The notes under the pieces were generated by a model. The model saw nothing but the letters and a program-made list of their open reading frames with translations, searched no databases and was not told the DNA's origin. Source: Clarkia xantiana subsp. parviflora (lineage: Eukaryota; Streptophyta; Magnoliopsida; Myrtales; Onagraceae). From it: a DNA stretch of 64,000 nt. The stretch covers positions 36,581,819-36,645,818 of the forward strand of contig JAPTYO010000008.1 in assembly GCA_036873135.1 (NCBI GenBank). The letters are read 5' to 3'. The translations under genes and the position numbers were made by a program. Positions 8,945 to 18,464 of the stretch are shown here, in pieces (within the stretch, counting starts at the first letter, position 1; each line of letters starts with the position of its first letter).

Positions 8945-9837
8945 CTAAGATATAAGAACACCTAAAAGGATCTCAATATCAAGTCGTGCCTTTCTAATCA
9001 GAGCAGCTCCAACATTCTCCATTGGATCAGGAAACTCATTAGCACAAGCAATTGTAACCCCGTCATTAACTACTTTGGGAGCATATTCATCCAAAATCAC
9101 ATTCCTCCCTGCACAATAAATGAACCAGGTTAAACTAGACGATTATGAGTATGACCAATAGTGCCACACGCTGCATCAAAAGAAAACGTTTGCCTACAAG
9201 CTTTAATGGATAAATTCGGCACTTTTAGTCATAAAATGCGTATAGTCACGGTATGGCCCGACCAAATGATGCTCATCAAACTTGATTCTACCCGAATTGC
9301 TCAAATGAATATGACTCGTCATTCAACAGGTTCAGATGCACAAATAAATGTGTACCCACCATCATCTGAAAGACAAGTAAGTATATTAAAAATCAGACAG
9401 ATATCTCGAGATATTACCCCTGGGACCAAGAGTAAGACCGACAACGTCAGCAAGTTTATCAATACCCGCCTCAAGTGCCGCCCTCGAGCTACGGTCAAAT
9501 GCAATATCCTTTACGGAAGCTCTAACAGCGAACAGTCTGATTGATTGCCTCAAATTAACCCTTTGCCTCTACTTTTGATCCTGCGTCGTCCACAAGATAC
9601 CCTACAGATTATTTGCTCATAACTGAATTCAACTTTACCTCAAATAATGAAAAAGAGGCAGAACAACATATCAGATAGACAATGTCTTAGACGAATAAGC
9701 AAATTCAACAGATTATCCTTCCAGAGCGTGCTCCGCTTGGAGTAAAGACCTGGAACAATGTACTGCAATGCGAAGAGCAGTACCTGCTTAAGAGAGCAGA
9801 GCGAGAAAGTGGTGGAAATGGAGTTAGCGGAAGCCAT
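8945..9837 (-). pseudogene. Plastid chaperonin-60 alpha gene fragment (first exons only)
   Basis: Three exon-like pieces in order on the minus strand. Exon 1 (9837-9784) starts MASANSISTTFSLCSLKQ, like a plastid transit-peptide start, and ends at a GT donor. A middle exon (about 9542-9418) reads [20 protein letters not shown] then GPRG, ending at GGTAAT. The next exon (9108-8945) continues [17 protein letters not shown] and [14 protein letters not shown]. These are hallmark N-terminal motifs of the Rubisco-binding chaperonin 60 alpha subunit. The exon then diverges and stops at 8945, so the ATPase remainder and the apical domain are missing. The splice phase across the middle junction fits, so this is a genomic, not a cDNA-derived, copy. 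The Gly-Pro-Arg-Gly loop is kept but the protein would be under 120 residues. Confidence 0.8.
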
Positions 9838-9954
9838 GAGCCACCAAAAATGAAAACAATCGGGCGAACTTCTGACTAATCGAGGGATGCAGAAGAGAGG
9901 TCCACGATTTGACGTAAATAGATAAGAAGTTTTATCAAGTGCAATTCAGAATTA

Positions 9955-10193
9955 TGTTACGTGTTCGAGAAGAATTGTAGAAGAAGATATAGAAGAAGAT
10001 GACGAATAGCTATGGAAGATGGATAAAGACGCAGAGAACAGAGAAAGATAGAGTTCAACTTGGAATTGTATTTCTCCTTCTCCTCAATCTGATTACAAGT
10101 AGATGATATATAGGTAATTATCTAATAATTGCATAATGCCCCCTTAGTTATATAGTTGACTCATAAAATCCCTAATGTTAATATAACATAACA
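9955..10193 (-). repeat. 3' LTR of TR-GAG-like element (239 bp)
   Basis: TGTTACGTG to ATAACATAACA. By eye it is nearly identical to 12000-12250 apart from one 12-bp unit, so the insertion is recent. Confidence 0.95.
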
Positions 10194-10221
10194 TTTGCCC
10201 CCCCTTAATAAAACCTTGCCC

Positions 10222-11943
10222 TCAAGGTGAAATAACAGCAGCATCCAAAACAGATTTTGCAGCAGCTCCAGAAGTAGATACAGCAGCATTAGAATCACTT
10301 CCAGAAACAGAATCAGAAGCAACCGAAGCAGCAAAATGAGGCCTCTCATAAAGGAAGTATGATGCAGAATTTGGAACAACATGAGTAGATGATGGACCAT
10401 GAGAATTCACAGCTTCCTTAGCTCTGTAAATAGGACCAGAATTACCTTTTGCAGCCACACCAGTAAAGTTTTTATTGTTCAACACACTCAATCGACTAGT
10501 TGAGGATGTTGTTCCCTTGAGACGACACAGTTCATCACCAACAAAGAATTGCATAGTGAGCTGCTTGAAGTTCCACACAATATCATCAAGAGTAGACAAC
10601 CACTGGACTCCTAAAATCAAGTCATAATGTTGCAAGGGAAGCAAATAAACATCAGCTGTATATTCTCTACCCAGCATATTCCAAACGAAGTTTCGACAAG
10701 CTAGGTTGCAAGACATATTTTGGCCATTAGCAACCTCTACATTCAGCAAGGGCAGGGAAACAATAGAGCAATCCAATTCAGCCGCCAACCTGACTCCAAG
10801 AAAGTTGTGAGTGCTACCCGAATCAATAAGAATACGCAAATGTTTATCTCTAGCATAGCCATCAATCTTCATAGTACACCATTCAGTTCCAGTTGTTCCC
10901 ATTAAGGCATGGAGGGAGAGTTGCGGGGGTGAATCATTGACAACAAAATCAAATCCATCGACAGAATCGTAAGAAGCAGCATCCAATGAGAAAATCTGAG
11001 ATTTCTTACACCTATGTCCAGGTGCAAATTTCTCATCGCAGTTAAAACACAATCCCTTAGCCCTACGTTCCTCCATTTCTTTACTAGACAATATCCTAGC
11101 AGCTCTTATACCAGGACTCTTCAAAGCAGTACTGGTTTCAATAGGCAACGATTTAGAAAAAAATTGCTTAGTAGATGATGAATCAGGTGACTCAAGCAGT
11201 GAGCACTCCTTAACTTTGGCAAGTGAATAAGCATCATATAAGGTTTTTGGCTTGAACATCCTTACCGACCACTGGAATTCAGGCTTTAAACCTCCAATGA
11301 AGTTGCTGATAGCTTGAGCTTCCGTAATTGGAGAGGTCAACTGGACACGATTGAACAAAGCATCAAAATCGTTGAAGTATTCTGCCAAGGATCCAGTCTG
11401 CTGCAAGTTCTTCAAGTCAAGAACTGGATCATCAAACGTGCTGGTACCGAAACGGGATGCGATTGCTGTAGCGTACTCAGTCCAGGAAAGAGGTTCCCGC
11501 TGACTCTCCTTCATTCTAATAAAAGATTGATGCCACTGAAGAGCTGCTCCTTCAAGATGAATTGCATCCACGCTGATTTTCCAAACCTCCGGGGTCTCCT
11601 CCAGCTTGAAATAATTGGCGCAACGGTACAACCAGCCTACAACATCCTCTCCGTTGAAGCAAGGAAACTTCAATTGACCAAATCGGAACGATTTGGGGCG
11701 ATCAGTAGCAGTGGTAGTGATCATAGTGCCCTGAGTAGCAGCATCCGCAGCAGTGGTAGTACCCTGGGAAACGATGCCTTTCTGTTTGATCCACTCCAGT
11801 TGCTTGAGGATTCCATTCATGGTGACCTGGAGATCTGAGAACCGCTGATCCTGACGTTCTACTGCCAGATCGTGTCGATCTACTACCGCTCGAAGTTCAG
11901 AAAGAGTCCGATCCACTATCTGGTTTCTGGTCTCGGTTGCCAT
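10222..11943 (-). CDS. Gag-aspartic protease protein of TR-GAG-like element, 573 aa
   Basis: Intact frame starting 57 bp inside the right LTR. It has a short coiled-coil-like N-terminus (residues 15-55), a retrotransposon gag domain (about 85-260, with the FPCFNGEDVVGWLYR motif), a zinc knuckle CFNCDEKFAPGHRC near 297-310 and an aspartic protease with ILIDSGSTHNFLG near 370. The usual Ty3 DSG triad is present. The C-terminus is Ser/Ala-rich, then stops. Just past protease the sequence jumps to what resembles the extreme end of a Ty3 integrase in another frame (FHLEGKVLLRGG), which points to one large internal deletion of pol. The protein would form particles but needs reverse transcriptase and integrase from a partner element. 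Confidence 0.9.
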   Translation of the reverse strand: MATETRNQIVDRTLSELRAVVDRHDLAVERQDQRFSDLQVTMNGILKQLEWIKQKGIVSQGTTTAADAATQGTMITTTATDRPKSFRFGQLKFPCFNGEDVVGWLYRCANYFKLEETPEVWKISVDAIHLEGAALQWHQSFIRMKESQREPLSWTEYATAIASRFGTSTFDDPVLDLKNLQQTGSLAEYFNDFDALFNRVQLTSPITEAQAISNFIGGLKPEFQWSVRMFKPKTLYDAYSLAKVKECSLLESPDSSSTKQFFSKSLPIETSTALKSPGIRAARILSSKEMEERRAKGLCFNCDEKFAPGHRCKKSQIFSLDAASYDSVDGFDFVVNDSPPQLSLHALMGTTGTEWCTMKIDGYARDKHLRILIDSGSTHNFLGVRLAAELDCSIVSLPLLNVEVANGQNMSCNLACRNFVWNMLGREYTADVYLLPLQHYDLILGVQWLSTLDDIVWNFKQLTMQFFVGDELCRLKGTTSSTSRLSVLNNKNFTGVAAKGNSGPIYRAKEAVNSHGPSSTHVVPNSASYFLYERPHFAASVASDSVSGSDSNAAVSTSGAAAKSVLDAAVISP

Positions 11944-11999
11944 CAGAATTGAGAATCGCAGAGAAAAAATCGAGCCAAGGATATCTGCTCTGATACCAA

Positions 12000-12250
12000 T
12001 GTTACGTGTTCGAGAAGAATTGTAGAAGAAGATATAGAAGAAGATATAGAAGAAGATGACGAATAGCTATGGAAGATGGATAAAGACGCAGAGAACAGAG
12101 AAAGATAGAGTTCAACTTGGAATTGTATTTCTCCTTCTCCTCAATCTGATTACAAGTAGATGATATATAGGTAATTATCTAATAATTGCATAATGCCCCC
12201 TTAGTTATATAGTTGACTCATAAAATCCCTAATGTTAATATAACATAACA
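12000..12250 (-). repeat. 5' LTR of TR-GAG-like element (251 bp)
   Basis: The same sequence as the other LTR, with one additional GAAGATATAGAA unit near the left end. The copia-like initiator-Met type primer-binding site lies immediately inside it. Confidence 0.95.
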
Positions 12251-12947
12251 AATTAGGGTTTAGGTAAGGAGTCTGTCGTAGCCGCTTTGTGGGGAGGTAG
12301 ATTCTTGCATTTTGGTGTCTGGAATGTGCGCTGGAACACGCTGGAAAGCTTCATCCAACCAAACCCTAACTTTTGCTTCTTCAGTTTTTGTGAGGAGATG
12401 GAAGTTCGGATGGAAGAAGATTTTTTTAGAGCTTGATCGAAAATCGAAATGACGGTAAGAGAAGAGACATGTAGTGCTTAATTTGGCCACCAGGGGTAGT
12501 TTCGTCTATTCACGAGGTAACTAACGGGACGATTTTAAAACAGAGGAGCATTTTTGGGTTATTCATTTTATCAACGTCACGTGATCTTCACGTTCTCACT
12601 TTTTGTTCGACTTAACACCAAAAACATACGGAGACACCAAATTTCAGCTAACTTGAAACCTCGGTCACTGATTTTGAACGGCGGACACCAACTTTCAACA
12701 TTAGCCTAACTTCGGACAGTTTATTAGTAATTAAACCTAAAAAAATATATGTTATTAGAGAAATATACCAGATTATAAGAAGACAAAAAAAAATTTACAT
12801 TGGTTTCTTCTCCTCCGGCAAACTGACTGCACGAAGCTCTGGTTGAAATACATGGCTGATTGGCTGATGTTCCTAGCACAAGGCCATATAAAAAAGCAGT
12901 CGACTTCTTTATTAGAGCTCACCACCACTCTGTAAAGATTTGGGACT
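12251..12947. other. Interval with a lone decayed foldback arm
   Basis: No gene recognised. About 12590-12738 resembles one arm of the foldback family at 5044 and 24296 (GGAGACACCAAATTTCA, then CAACTTTCAACATT, then CGGACAGTTTATTA). The matching opposite arm was not found nearby. Confidence 0.45.
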
Positions 12948-13297
12948 TGAGAATTTGATTAAATTCACTGAAAGAACATATGAATACAAATAATTCAAAA
13001 ATAATTGAGAAAAATTGCTACTGCTCTTATTAATCATCGATATGAAATACAAACTCTTAAATAGAGTGAATTACAACAGAAACGAATCATTAGCTACCAC
13101 TAACTCAACTAACAACTAAAGAAAAATGTGCAGAACAACATCGAAGAACATAACTAAGCAACTGAATCAGTCTGTGTTAAGTGAACCGACTTGATGAAAG
13201 CGGTCTAAACCGGCCTATAACAAAAATAATGGAATTTTCAATTCCAACTGCAGCAACAATAACAATAGAATTCATCATTCTTCTTCAAACTCTTTCA
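12948..13297 (-). repeat. 3' LTR of copia remnant (about 350 bp)
   Basis: TGAGAATTTG to CTCTTTCA in plus reading, directly next to the polypurine tract. The outer end is placed from TG/CA ends only, because no partner LTR is present. Confidence 0.65.
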
Positions 13298-13467
13298 ATC
13301 CCTCCCTTAACTTAACACTTGCTAGTGTTACATTAATGAATGTTGTAAACACCTAATCTCTCACGAAGGTACTCAAAAGATAAAGTCTTTAATCCTTTGC
13401 TGAGGATATCCACGATCTGTTCATCACTTCTTCATAAACCAAGCTCAACTTCTCTATTCTTAACTAA

Positions 13468-14481
13468 GGGCATTTTGATTGCATGTGTTAGCTAATGCGT
13501 GTATTAGCTAAGCGACGATTACGATATCCTAGTCGGTGCTTGGTTAATACTATGTTTTAATGAACCGTGTGTTAGGATATCATAATACAATGACTAAAAA
13601 ACTAAAATGCCCATATATTAACGAGATTATATTTTTACATAAGAACAATAAAAAAAAAAGGTAACTTCAATATATAAAAGTACCACATATCCAAGGCCAA
13701 CGGAATATATCCTGTACCCGTCGGGGACCGTCTCAGACCCGTCGAGACCTGGCCCGATCCCATCGGGGCTCGAATCGAACTTATTGGGGTGCCTAAATAA
13801 ACCCACCCGAGCCTGAATAGAAACCACCCAAAAACTCCAGAAGATGTTGACTGGAAATGTGAAGATTGATTGATTGCGGAGTCAGGCTCGGGATTGATCT
13901 CTGATAATGTGTCAGATCACGGGAACAGGCCCAGTGAAGACGGGGCGGGGCCTGTAGCTCAGAGGATTAGAGCACGTGGCTACGAACCACGGTGTCGGGG
14001 GTTCGAATCCCTCCTCGCCCACAACCGGCGAGTTAGTAGAATTTGAAGAGGGTACAATCAGCATGTGAAGAGGGATATTCCGAACCCGTCAGGATACGCC
14101 CTAAACCTGCCTGGGTACGTACCGAACCCGCCTGGTACTTACCGAACACTTCGGGGGCACGTTCTGAACCTACATAGACCTGGTCCAAACATGCCGGACT
14201 CAACATGAACCCGTAGGGCCCGGCCCTAACCTACCGGGATCCGGTCCGAAGTCGGCGGGATTATTATATATTAATTAAGGGTAGGAGTATTTTTTTCACT
14301 AGGCGCTATGTATTAGCTAATGCATTATATTTTAGGAGGCTTAGTTAATACATGATATATTATATAAATTGGTATTAGCTAATACCCATGTATTAGTTAA
14401 TACTAATACCAAAGCAAAACAAACAAAGTATTAGCTAAGTTATGTATTATTATATCCTAATACATGCGATCAAACATGCCC
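13468..14481. mobile_element. Harbinger/Tourist-like non-autonomous DNA transposon carrying plastid DNA
   Basis: The terminal inverted repeats start GGGCAT and share about 23 bp (GGGCATGTTTGATCGCATGT on one end, with one deletion on the other). Both flanks carry TAA (13465-13467, 14482-14484), the 3-bp duplication typical of PIF/Harbinger elements. It is 1014 bp with no transposase. The interior has GC-rich degenerate repeats with CCCG and CGGG cores (13700-13800, 14080-14250) around a complete plastid tRNA gene. It is larger than most Tourist MITEs, which are usually under 500 bp. Confidence 0.85.
13948..14021 (+). tRNA. Plastid-type trnR-ACG copy (nuclear plastid DNA insert)
   Basis: A 74-nt sequence that I recognise as the chloroplast Arg tRNA. 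It has anticodon ACG in the loop CTACGAA, the intact D-arm TAGCTCAGAGGATTAGAGC, the T-arm GGTTCGAATCC and discriminator A at 14021. The next bases (CAACCGGC) match what follows trnR-ACG in plastid genomes, so it came from plastid DNA, not from a nuclear tRNA gene. The upstream plastid spacer is not recognisable. It lies inside a transposon. Expression from internal A/B boxes is possible but unproven. Confidence 0.88.
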
Positions 14482-14734
14482 TAAATCTCTGGGGAAGAAT
14501 TACTTTACATCAATATGCTTGCTTCAACCATAAAAAACTGGTTTCCTTATAGCTTGATTGTTGAATCATTAATACACTAGATTTTTTTGTCATTTATTCT
14601 GAGCTTCCTTCAGATCTCCTAGGACTATTCTTACCCATAGAATTTGGCAAGCACGTGAAGTGCCTGCCCCAAATTCTGCTTCAGCGCTGGAGAGTATCAC
14701 GATGACTTGCTTTTTTGGAGGACAATGACATTGC

Positions 14735-14975
14735 GGCCACCTAGTGAACACGAGAGTCAGTGAATTAAAGGTGAACTTGACCATCCCCATCGCTTATACC
14801 CTTAGTCTGACTCAACCGGTTTCCAAGACGTGGTCACTTGGCCGTTTTCTTTGGCACTACGCTCGTACGCCGGGAAGCGAGCATTGAGCCAGACCTTAGG
14901 TATAAGTTCTGAGTCAATGAGGATACTTTGGATGCCTCTTTATAAGAAATCCGGGATCAATCACACGCTCAAGGT
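14735..14975 (-). repeat. Copia 3' internal block (copy of 60573-60820)
   Basis: Near-identical in order to 60573-60820 and inverted relative to 3600-3893: GTGAACTTGACCATCCCCATC, then CAACCGGTTTCC and ACTACGCTCGTACGC. It is non-coding 3' sequence of the copia family whose LTRs are at 4240 and 59626. The LTR itself is absent here. Confidence 0.8.
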
Positions 14976-15348
14976 GAAGAAGTATCCGCCTCTGCTACTT
15001 CTGCGCCTCCCGCCGGACTTGCTGGAGCTCCCTGCCGCTGCTGTCGTCCGCAATTTTCCACCCCGGCAATTCCGATCTCCTCTGTGCCATCCACCATCGT
15101 CGGCCTCTCCTCGTTGCTCCAGTGCTTCCACCCAGCCAAGTCCACCGTTGCTAGACCATCGTCCGCCACAACTGTCGAGAGCTCCGACGATTTAAACAGC
15201 GACCCACGCCGGCAGGAGTCCACCTGTTGCTGCTTCAAAGATCACGGGAGTTCGAACGACCAGCCATGTTGAAGCCGAGCCAACTCCTTCCCTGCGCAGG
15301 TGAGGTCTTCCCCGTAGTTTCTTGCGTTCCTTTTTTTATTTTTGTATA

Positions 15349-15350
<2 letters not shown>
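14976..15350 (+). other. GC-rich exon-like block of unknown origin
   Basis: This is much richer in G+C than its neighbours, with open Pro/Ser/Leu-rich frames on both strands and a good splice-donor-like CGCAG-GTGAGG at about 15296-15305. I recognise no protein family. It may be a captured first exon or 5' untranslated region, or part of an LTR element leader. Nothing further can be supported. Confidence 0.35.

Positions 15351-15394
<44 letters not shown>
15351..15394. repeat. (TTA)n microsatellite
   Basis: About 14 TTA units on the plus strand. Confidence 0.97.
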
Positions 15395-15925
15395 TTGGTA
15401 TCATACTATATTAAGATTTAGTCCAAATTGTTTAAATCTAATTAATTAGGTTAGCTAAAATTTGATTACTAAAGTTTTGTTTCCATGAACATACTAATTG
15501 ACATTTAAATATTTTAAATATAACTAATTTAGGTTAATTAAAAATTTGATTATTTAAGTTATATTATGTGAATATATAAAGTTACGTTTTTGATGTAAGA
15601 AAAACGTTCGATAGTATTATTAGGTTTTATTTCGTTTTTATATAAAAAATTAGTTCATTGGGATATTAATTAATAATAAAATTGGCAAATTAAGTGAATT
15701 GAGCACCGAAAGGGCGTAATTAAAAATTGTTATTTTTAATTCGTAATAGGACCCCCGAACTCGAATTTCTAATCATAGACCGATTTTATACCTAGGTGTT
15801 TAATTCATTATTCTCTTAGGTGATTTAGGATTCTAGTTAGCCTTTTAATCAACTAGTGGCGACTCTATTCAAATCCACGTTTTCAACGTAATTCGCCGCA
15901 GGTTAGATTTAGGCCTGACAGTATC
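15395..15925 (+). other. AT-rich interval ending in an LTR-end/primer-site-like sequence
   Basis: Mostly AT-rich and non-coding. At 15855-15865 the sequence TAGTGGCGACTCT resembles the LTR-end and primer-binding junction of some plant gypsy elements, which would imply a plus-oriented LTR ending here. The next recognisable sequence is a decayed protease on the other strand, so the junction at 15925 joins two unrelated elements. Confidence 0.35.
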
Positions 15926-17773
15926 CAGCAATGTTCATTGTGATAACCAAAGCGTCATCGTATGGGTATACCACTTACTTTAGATCCTTATCCGAGAAGG
16001 TTATCTTCATGTCATCAACTGACCCTTGGCGTTTTCCAAATACAGGCATCTCGTTCACTTGGGCCACATATACCTCTCTTGAGTTAGAGGTCTCTCCGCC
16101 CGCTGCCATGACACCATGGATGACGTTGCTAGTTCCTTTTGTATTTGGCGGGGGTGGGAAGTCCTCCATCTTTCCTTTCTTTTCCCTTTTGCGGTGTACC
16201 TTGGCAGGGGACTTCTTTCTCTCTTTCTTTCATCTTTAAAAAAGTTCTTTAGCATGCCTTCTTGGATGTAATTTTCTATATCACACTGCAGGTGGAAAAA
16301 AATTATCAGTGTGGTGCCCGTTGACATCATGGTACTCACACCATTGTTCCATATTGTTTCCCATTCTTCCTTTATTTTTCTCTGTTGGAGGGGTCCATAA
16401 TTTGAGCCTCTTCATTTCCAGAGGCCTCCCTTGTGAGGGGGGTGAAAACAATGTTGTGGATGCCTTGGGGTCTTGCTTGCTCGTTGGCCCTTTATCCTCC
16501 TTGTGGCATCAATGCCTGCCTTCTGGGTGGCTATTTTCGTTTGTTGCGGCTTTCCTTTTACTGGCTTGTTGTTGTATGGTGTAGGGGCTTCATTTTTCTT
16601 TTTCTGATTTGATCGTGAACGCTCCAAATCGATATATGCCTTGACTCTTTCAGCCAGCTTCTCCAATGAGTTAATTGGTAGCACCTCCACATTGTCAGCC
16701 AATGGTGCCCCTCGGCGTCCCAAGTTTCTTATGAAAGCACGTAATATCTCCCCTTCCGAGAGCTCTGTTGCTATGTTAGAGATGTTCTGATTGAATCGTG
16801 TATAGTAGCTTTCCAGAGATTCATCATATCTTTGCCCCACATCATCTAGGGCTGAGTCACCCTTCAAGAGTTGTCTTTCCCTTAGGTATTGCTGGATAAA
16901 CTTGTCTTTCAGATCTGCCCATGAAGCAGTTGATGCATGAGGTAGACTGAAAACCAATATCAAGCGTTTCTTGAGAGAGATTAGGGGAATAGCATTGCGT
17001 AGTAATCCTCATTCGCGGTTCTTCCCAGAAGCGACGATTCATGATTTTGAATGTGTTGTATTAGATCTCCTTTCCCGACGTAGTCAGGAATTGGAAGAGG
17101 TCCCACATTTTGTGGGATCATGACATGGATAAGCTCTTGAGTGAAAGGATGTGAAGCTATATCCCTTATCTTGTGCATTGCTCTTCCCTTGGAATCCTTT
17201 ATCTTCTTGGCTATCAGGTCCTCTATCTCCTCCTTCGTGAGGGACATTGCGGCCATTTTCTGTTATCTTTCATTTTGGATTCTATCATACCCTTGGTCAG
17301 CGTTCGCTTGGTAATAGGCATTCCTCTGGTGAGGGTATTCCCTTCCTTAATTCTACTCATTGTAGGATTGGGTGTGTGCCCGTAGTGTCCCCCCATTGAT
17401 ATTGGAGGCGATATTTGGTACCTTGGCTGCTCCTACCTTAGGTTTGCCCTCATACGTTCTCTCATGTCTAACATGTCCTCCAAGTTGCTATTAGTTCAGG
17501 GGTGATGCTGTATGTTTGAAGGTTTGTTCTTACTTTTCGGGGTGGTTGGGGTTGTGGCTGGTTTGCTATTGGCTCTAGGTGGGCGTTTGTTGAGGAACGT
17601 TGTTCCTCAGGGAGTGGATTTTCTTCATTTCTCACTTCTTCACGTCCTCTTTCAATGGTTTCTTGGTGGCTAACCACTGGAGCCTGCCTGCTTCCCCCTG
17701 CAGGTACTTTCTTGCTTCCTCCTGCGGGCACCTGCTTGCTTGTCCCCCCTACTTGCTTCTTGTTTGCTGCCAT
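15926..17773 (-). pseudogene. Gag and partial protease of decayed Tat-like element
   Basis: The start MAANKKQVGGTSKQVPAGGS leads a Lys/Gly/Ser-rich N-terminus. The capsid pieces are 17256-16981 (TKEEIEDLIAKKIKD, then HIQNHESSLLG) and 16963-16412 (ASWADLKDKFIQQYL, DESLESYYTRFNQNIS, GEILRAFIRNLGRRG). Stops and a frameshift lie at about 16960-17000. Between 16410 and 15926 the zinc-finger region and the protease approach are broken. The remnant ends within the strand before the catalytic loop. Not functional. Confidence 0.82.
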
Positions 17774-17828
17774 CAAGCGGAGGTAGTAGGCTACTTGCTT
17801 TTCGTTCGAATCCAGCAGACGGCACCAA

Positions 17829-18464
17829 TGTTTGCACACGGGTCTCTTCGTGGGCTTCTTCTTCTCGTATTCCCACTTCCTCTCCTTGGATACCTGCAAA
17901 TAGGCACCGGGGGGTTCCCGGTAAACTCACTCGATGCTTAAATGAGTATAAGTTTTAGAGAGATAAACATGCTTAGAGAGAGAGTGATTGATTGCCTTCA
18001 AATGAGGAGAGGAGGTCTCTATTTAGAGAGTTCCTATTGAACCGCCCCGGTTCCAGTGCTTTCCGGGTCCGGTTGTGGCATTTTCTTAATATAAATTGGC
18101 CTTAACCGTAAATATGGTGCATTTGACCTCAGTTCGACCGTAGGTGAGCTTAATATGGTTAAGTGTTGTGAGAATGGCCTTCGAGGGCGAACCTCGGGCG
18201 AAATACCGTCCGGGGATAGGGGTCCGAACGAGTGGAACTCGTCCGGGCGGAGAGGGGATACCCGGGTGGGTATCCCCAAGACCTCACTCGGGTTACCTCC
18301 GATGGGCTTTTTCCCTCGGGATCTTCCGAGTGGGTTTCGCCACTCGGGGTTTTTTCGGGCCTAAGTGTTAGGCCTCGGGTGTCCGTTTTCCAAGTTTCGA
18401 ATTATAATCTATTGTAGCCCAATTACCGGGTCCAATTTATAATAGCTTGGGCGTATATCGAACA
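17829..18464 (-). repeat. 5' LTR of decayed Tat-like element (636 bp)
   Basis: TGTTTGCACACGG to ATATCGAACA in plus reading. It shares most of its length with 48950-49602. The right end falls exactly where copia coding similarity resumes. Confidence 0.82.

Larger units (their letters stand above)
9955..12250 (-). mobile_element. Complete small gag-only LTR element (TR-GAG-like)
   Basis: Two direct LTRs (9955-10193 and 12000-12250) are flanked by a perfect 5-bp duplication AATTA (9950-9954 and 12251-12255). Next to the right LTR is a primer-binding site TGGTATCAGAGC (11987-11998, minus). Next to the left LTR is a G-rich polypurine tract (10194-10206, minus). The interior holds one intact 573-codon gag-protease frame and no reverse transcriptase, RNase H or integrase. 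This fits the non-autonomous TR-GAG class described in plants. Confidence 0.95.
13333..14725 (-). pseudogene. Copia RNase H C-terminal region, interrupted
   Basis: The right part reads KKQVIVILSSAEAEFGAG and ILWVRIVLGDLKE, the copia RNase H signature around the conserved SSAEAE. It continues near 14485-14560 with SKHIDV, between stop codons. After the insert, 13464-13333 reads DEQIVDILSKGLKT and ends LGVYNIH-stop. Several nonsense codons and the 1-kb insertion make it non-functional. The reading resumes on each side of the insert at the TAA target site. Confidence 0.8.
12948..14735 (-). mobile_element. Copia remnant: RNase H end plus 3' LTR, split by a Harbinger-type element
   Basis: Minus orientation. 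From right to left: RNase H coding remnant (about 14725-14485), interruption by the 1-kb insert 13468-14481, pol C-terminus (13464-13333), a purine-rich tract (TTAAGGGAGGGA in minus), then an LTR 12948-13297 with TG...CA ends. No upstream pol or 5' LTR remains; at 14735 it joins an unrelated copia 3' block. Confidence 0.78.
15926..18464 (-). mobile_element. Decayed Tat-like gypsy element (LTR, gag, start of protease)
   Basis: Minus orientation: 5' LTR 17829-18464, primer-binding-type TTGGTGCCGTCTGCTGG just inside, gag from an ATG at 17773, then the start of protease, cut at 15925. The LTR right end at 18464 interrupts copia reverse-transcriptase sequence (18465 onward), so it inserted into that copia copy. 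Same subfamily as 44075-49602. Confidence 0.85.

Noticed and set aside
9161..9544. 127-codon plus-strand frame
   Set aside because: Lies antisense to the chaperonin exon and its intron; no family features.
13948..14021. Functional nuclear tRNA-Arg gene
   Set aside because: Sequence and downstream bases are plastid-type and it lies inside a transposon; kept as a plastid-derived copy only.
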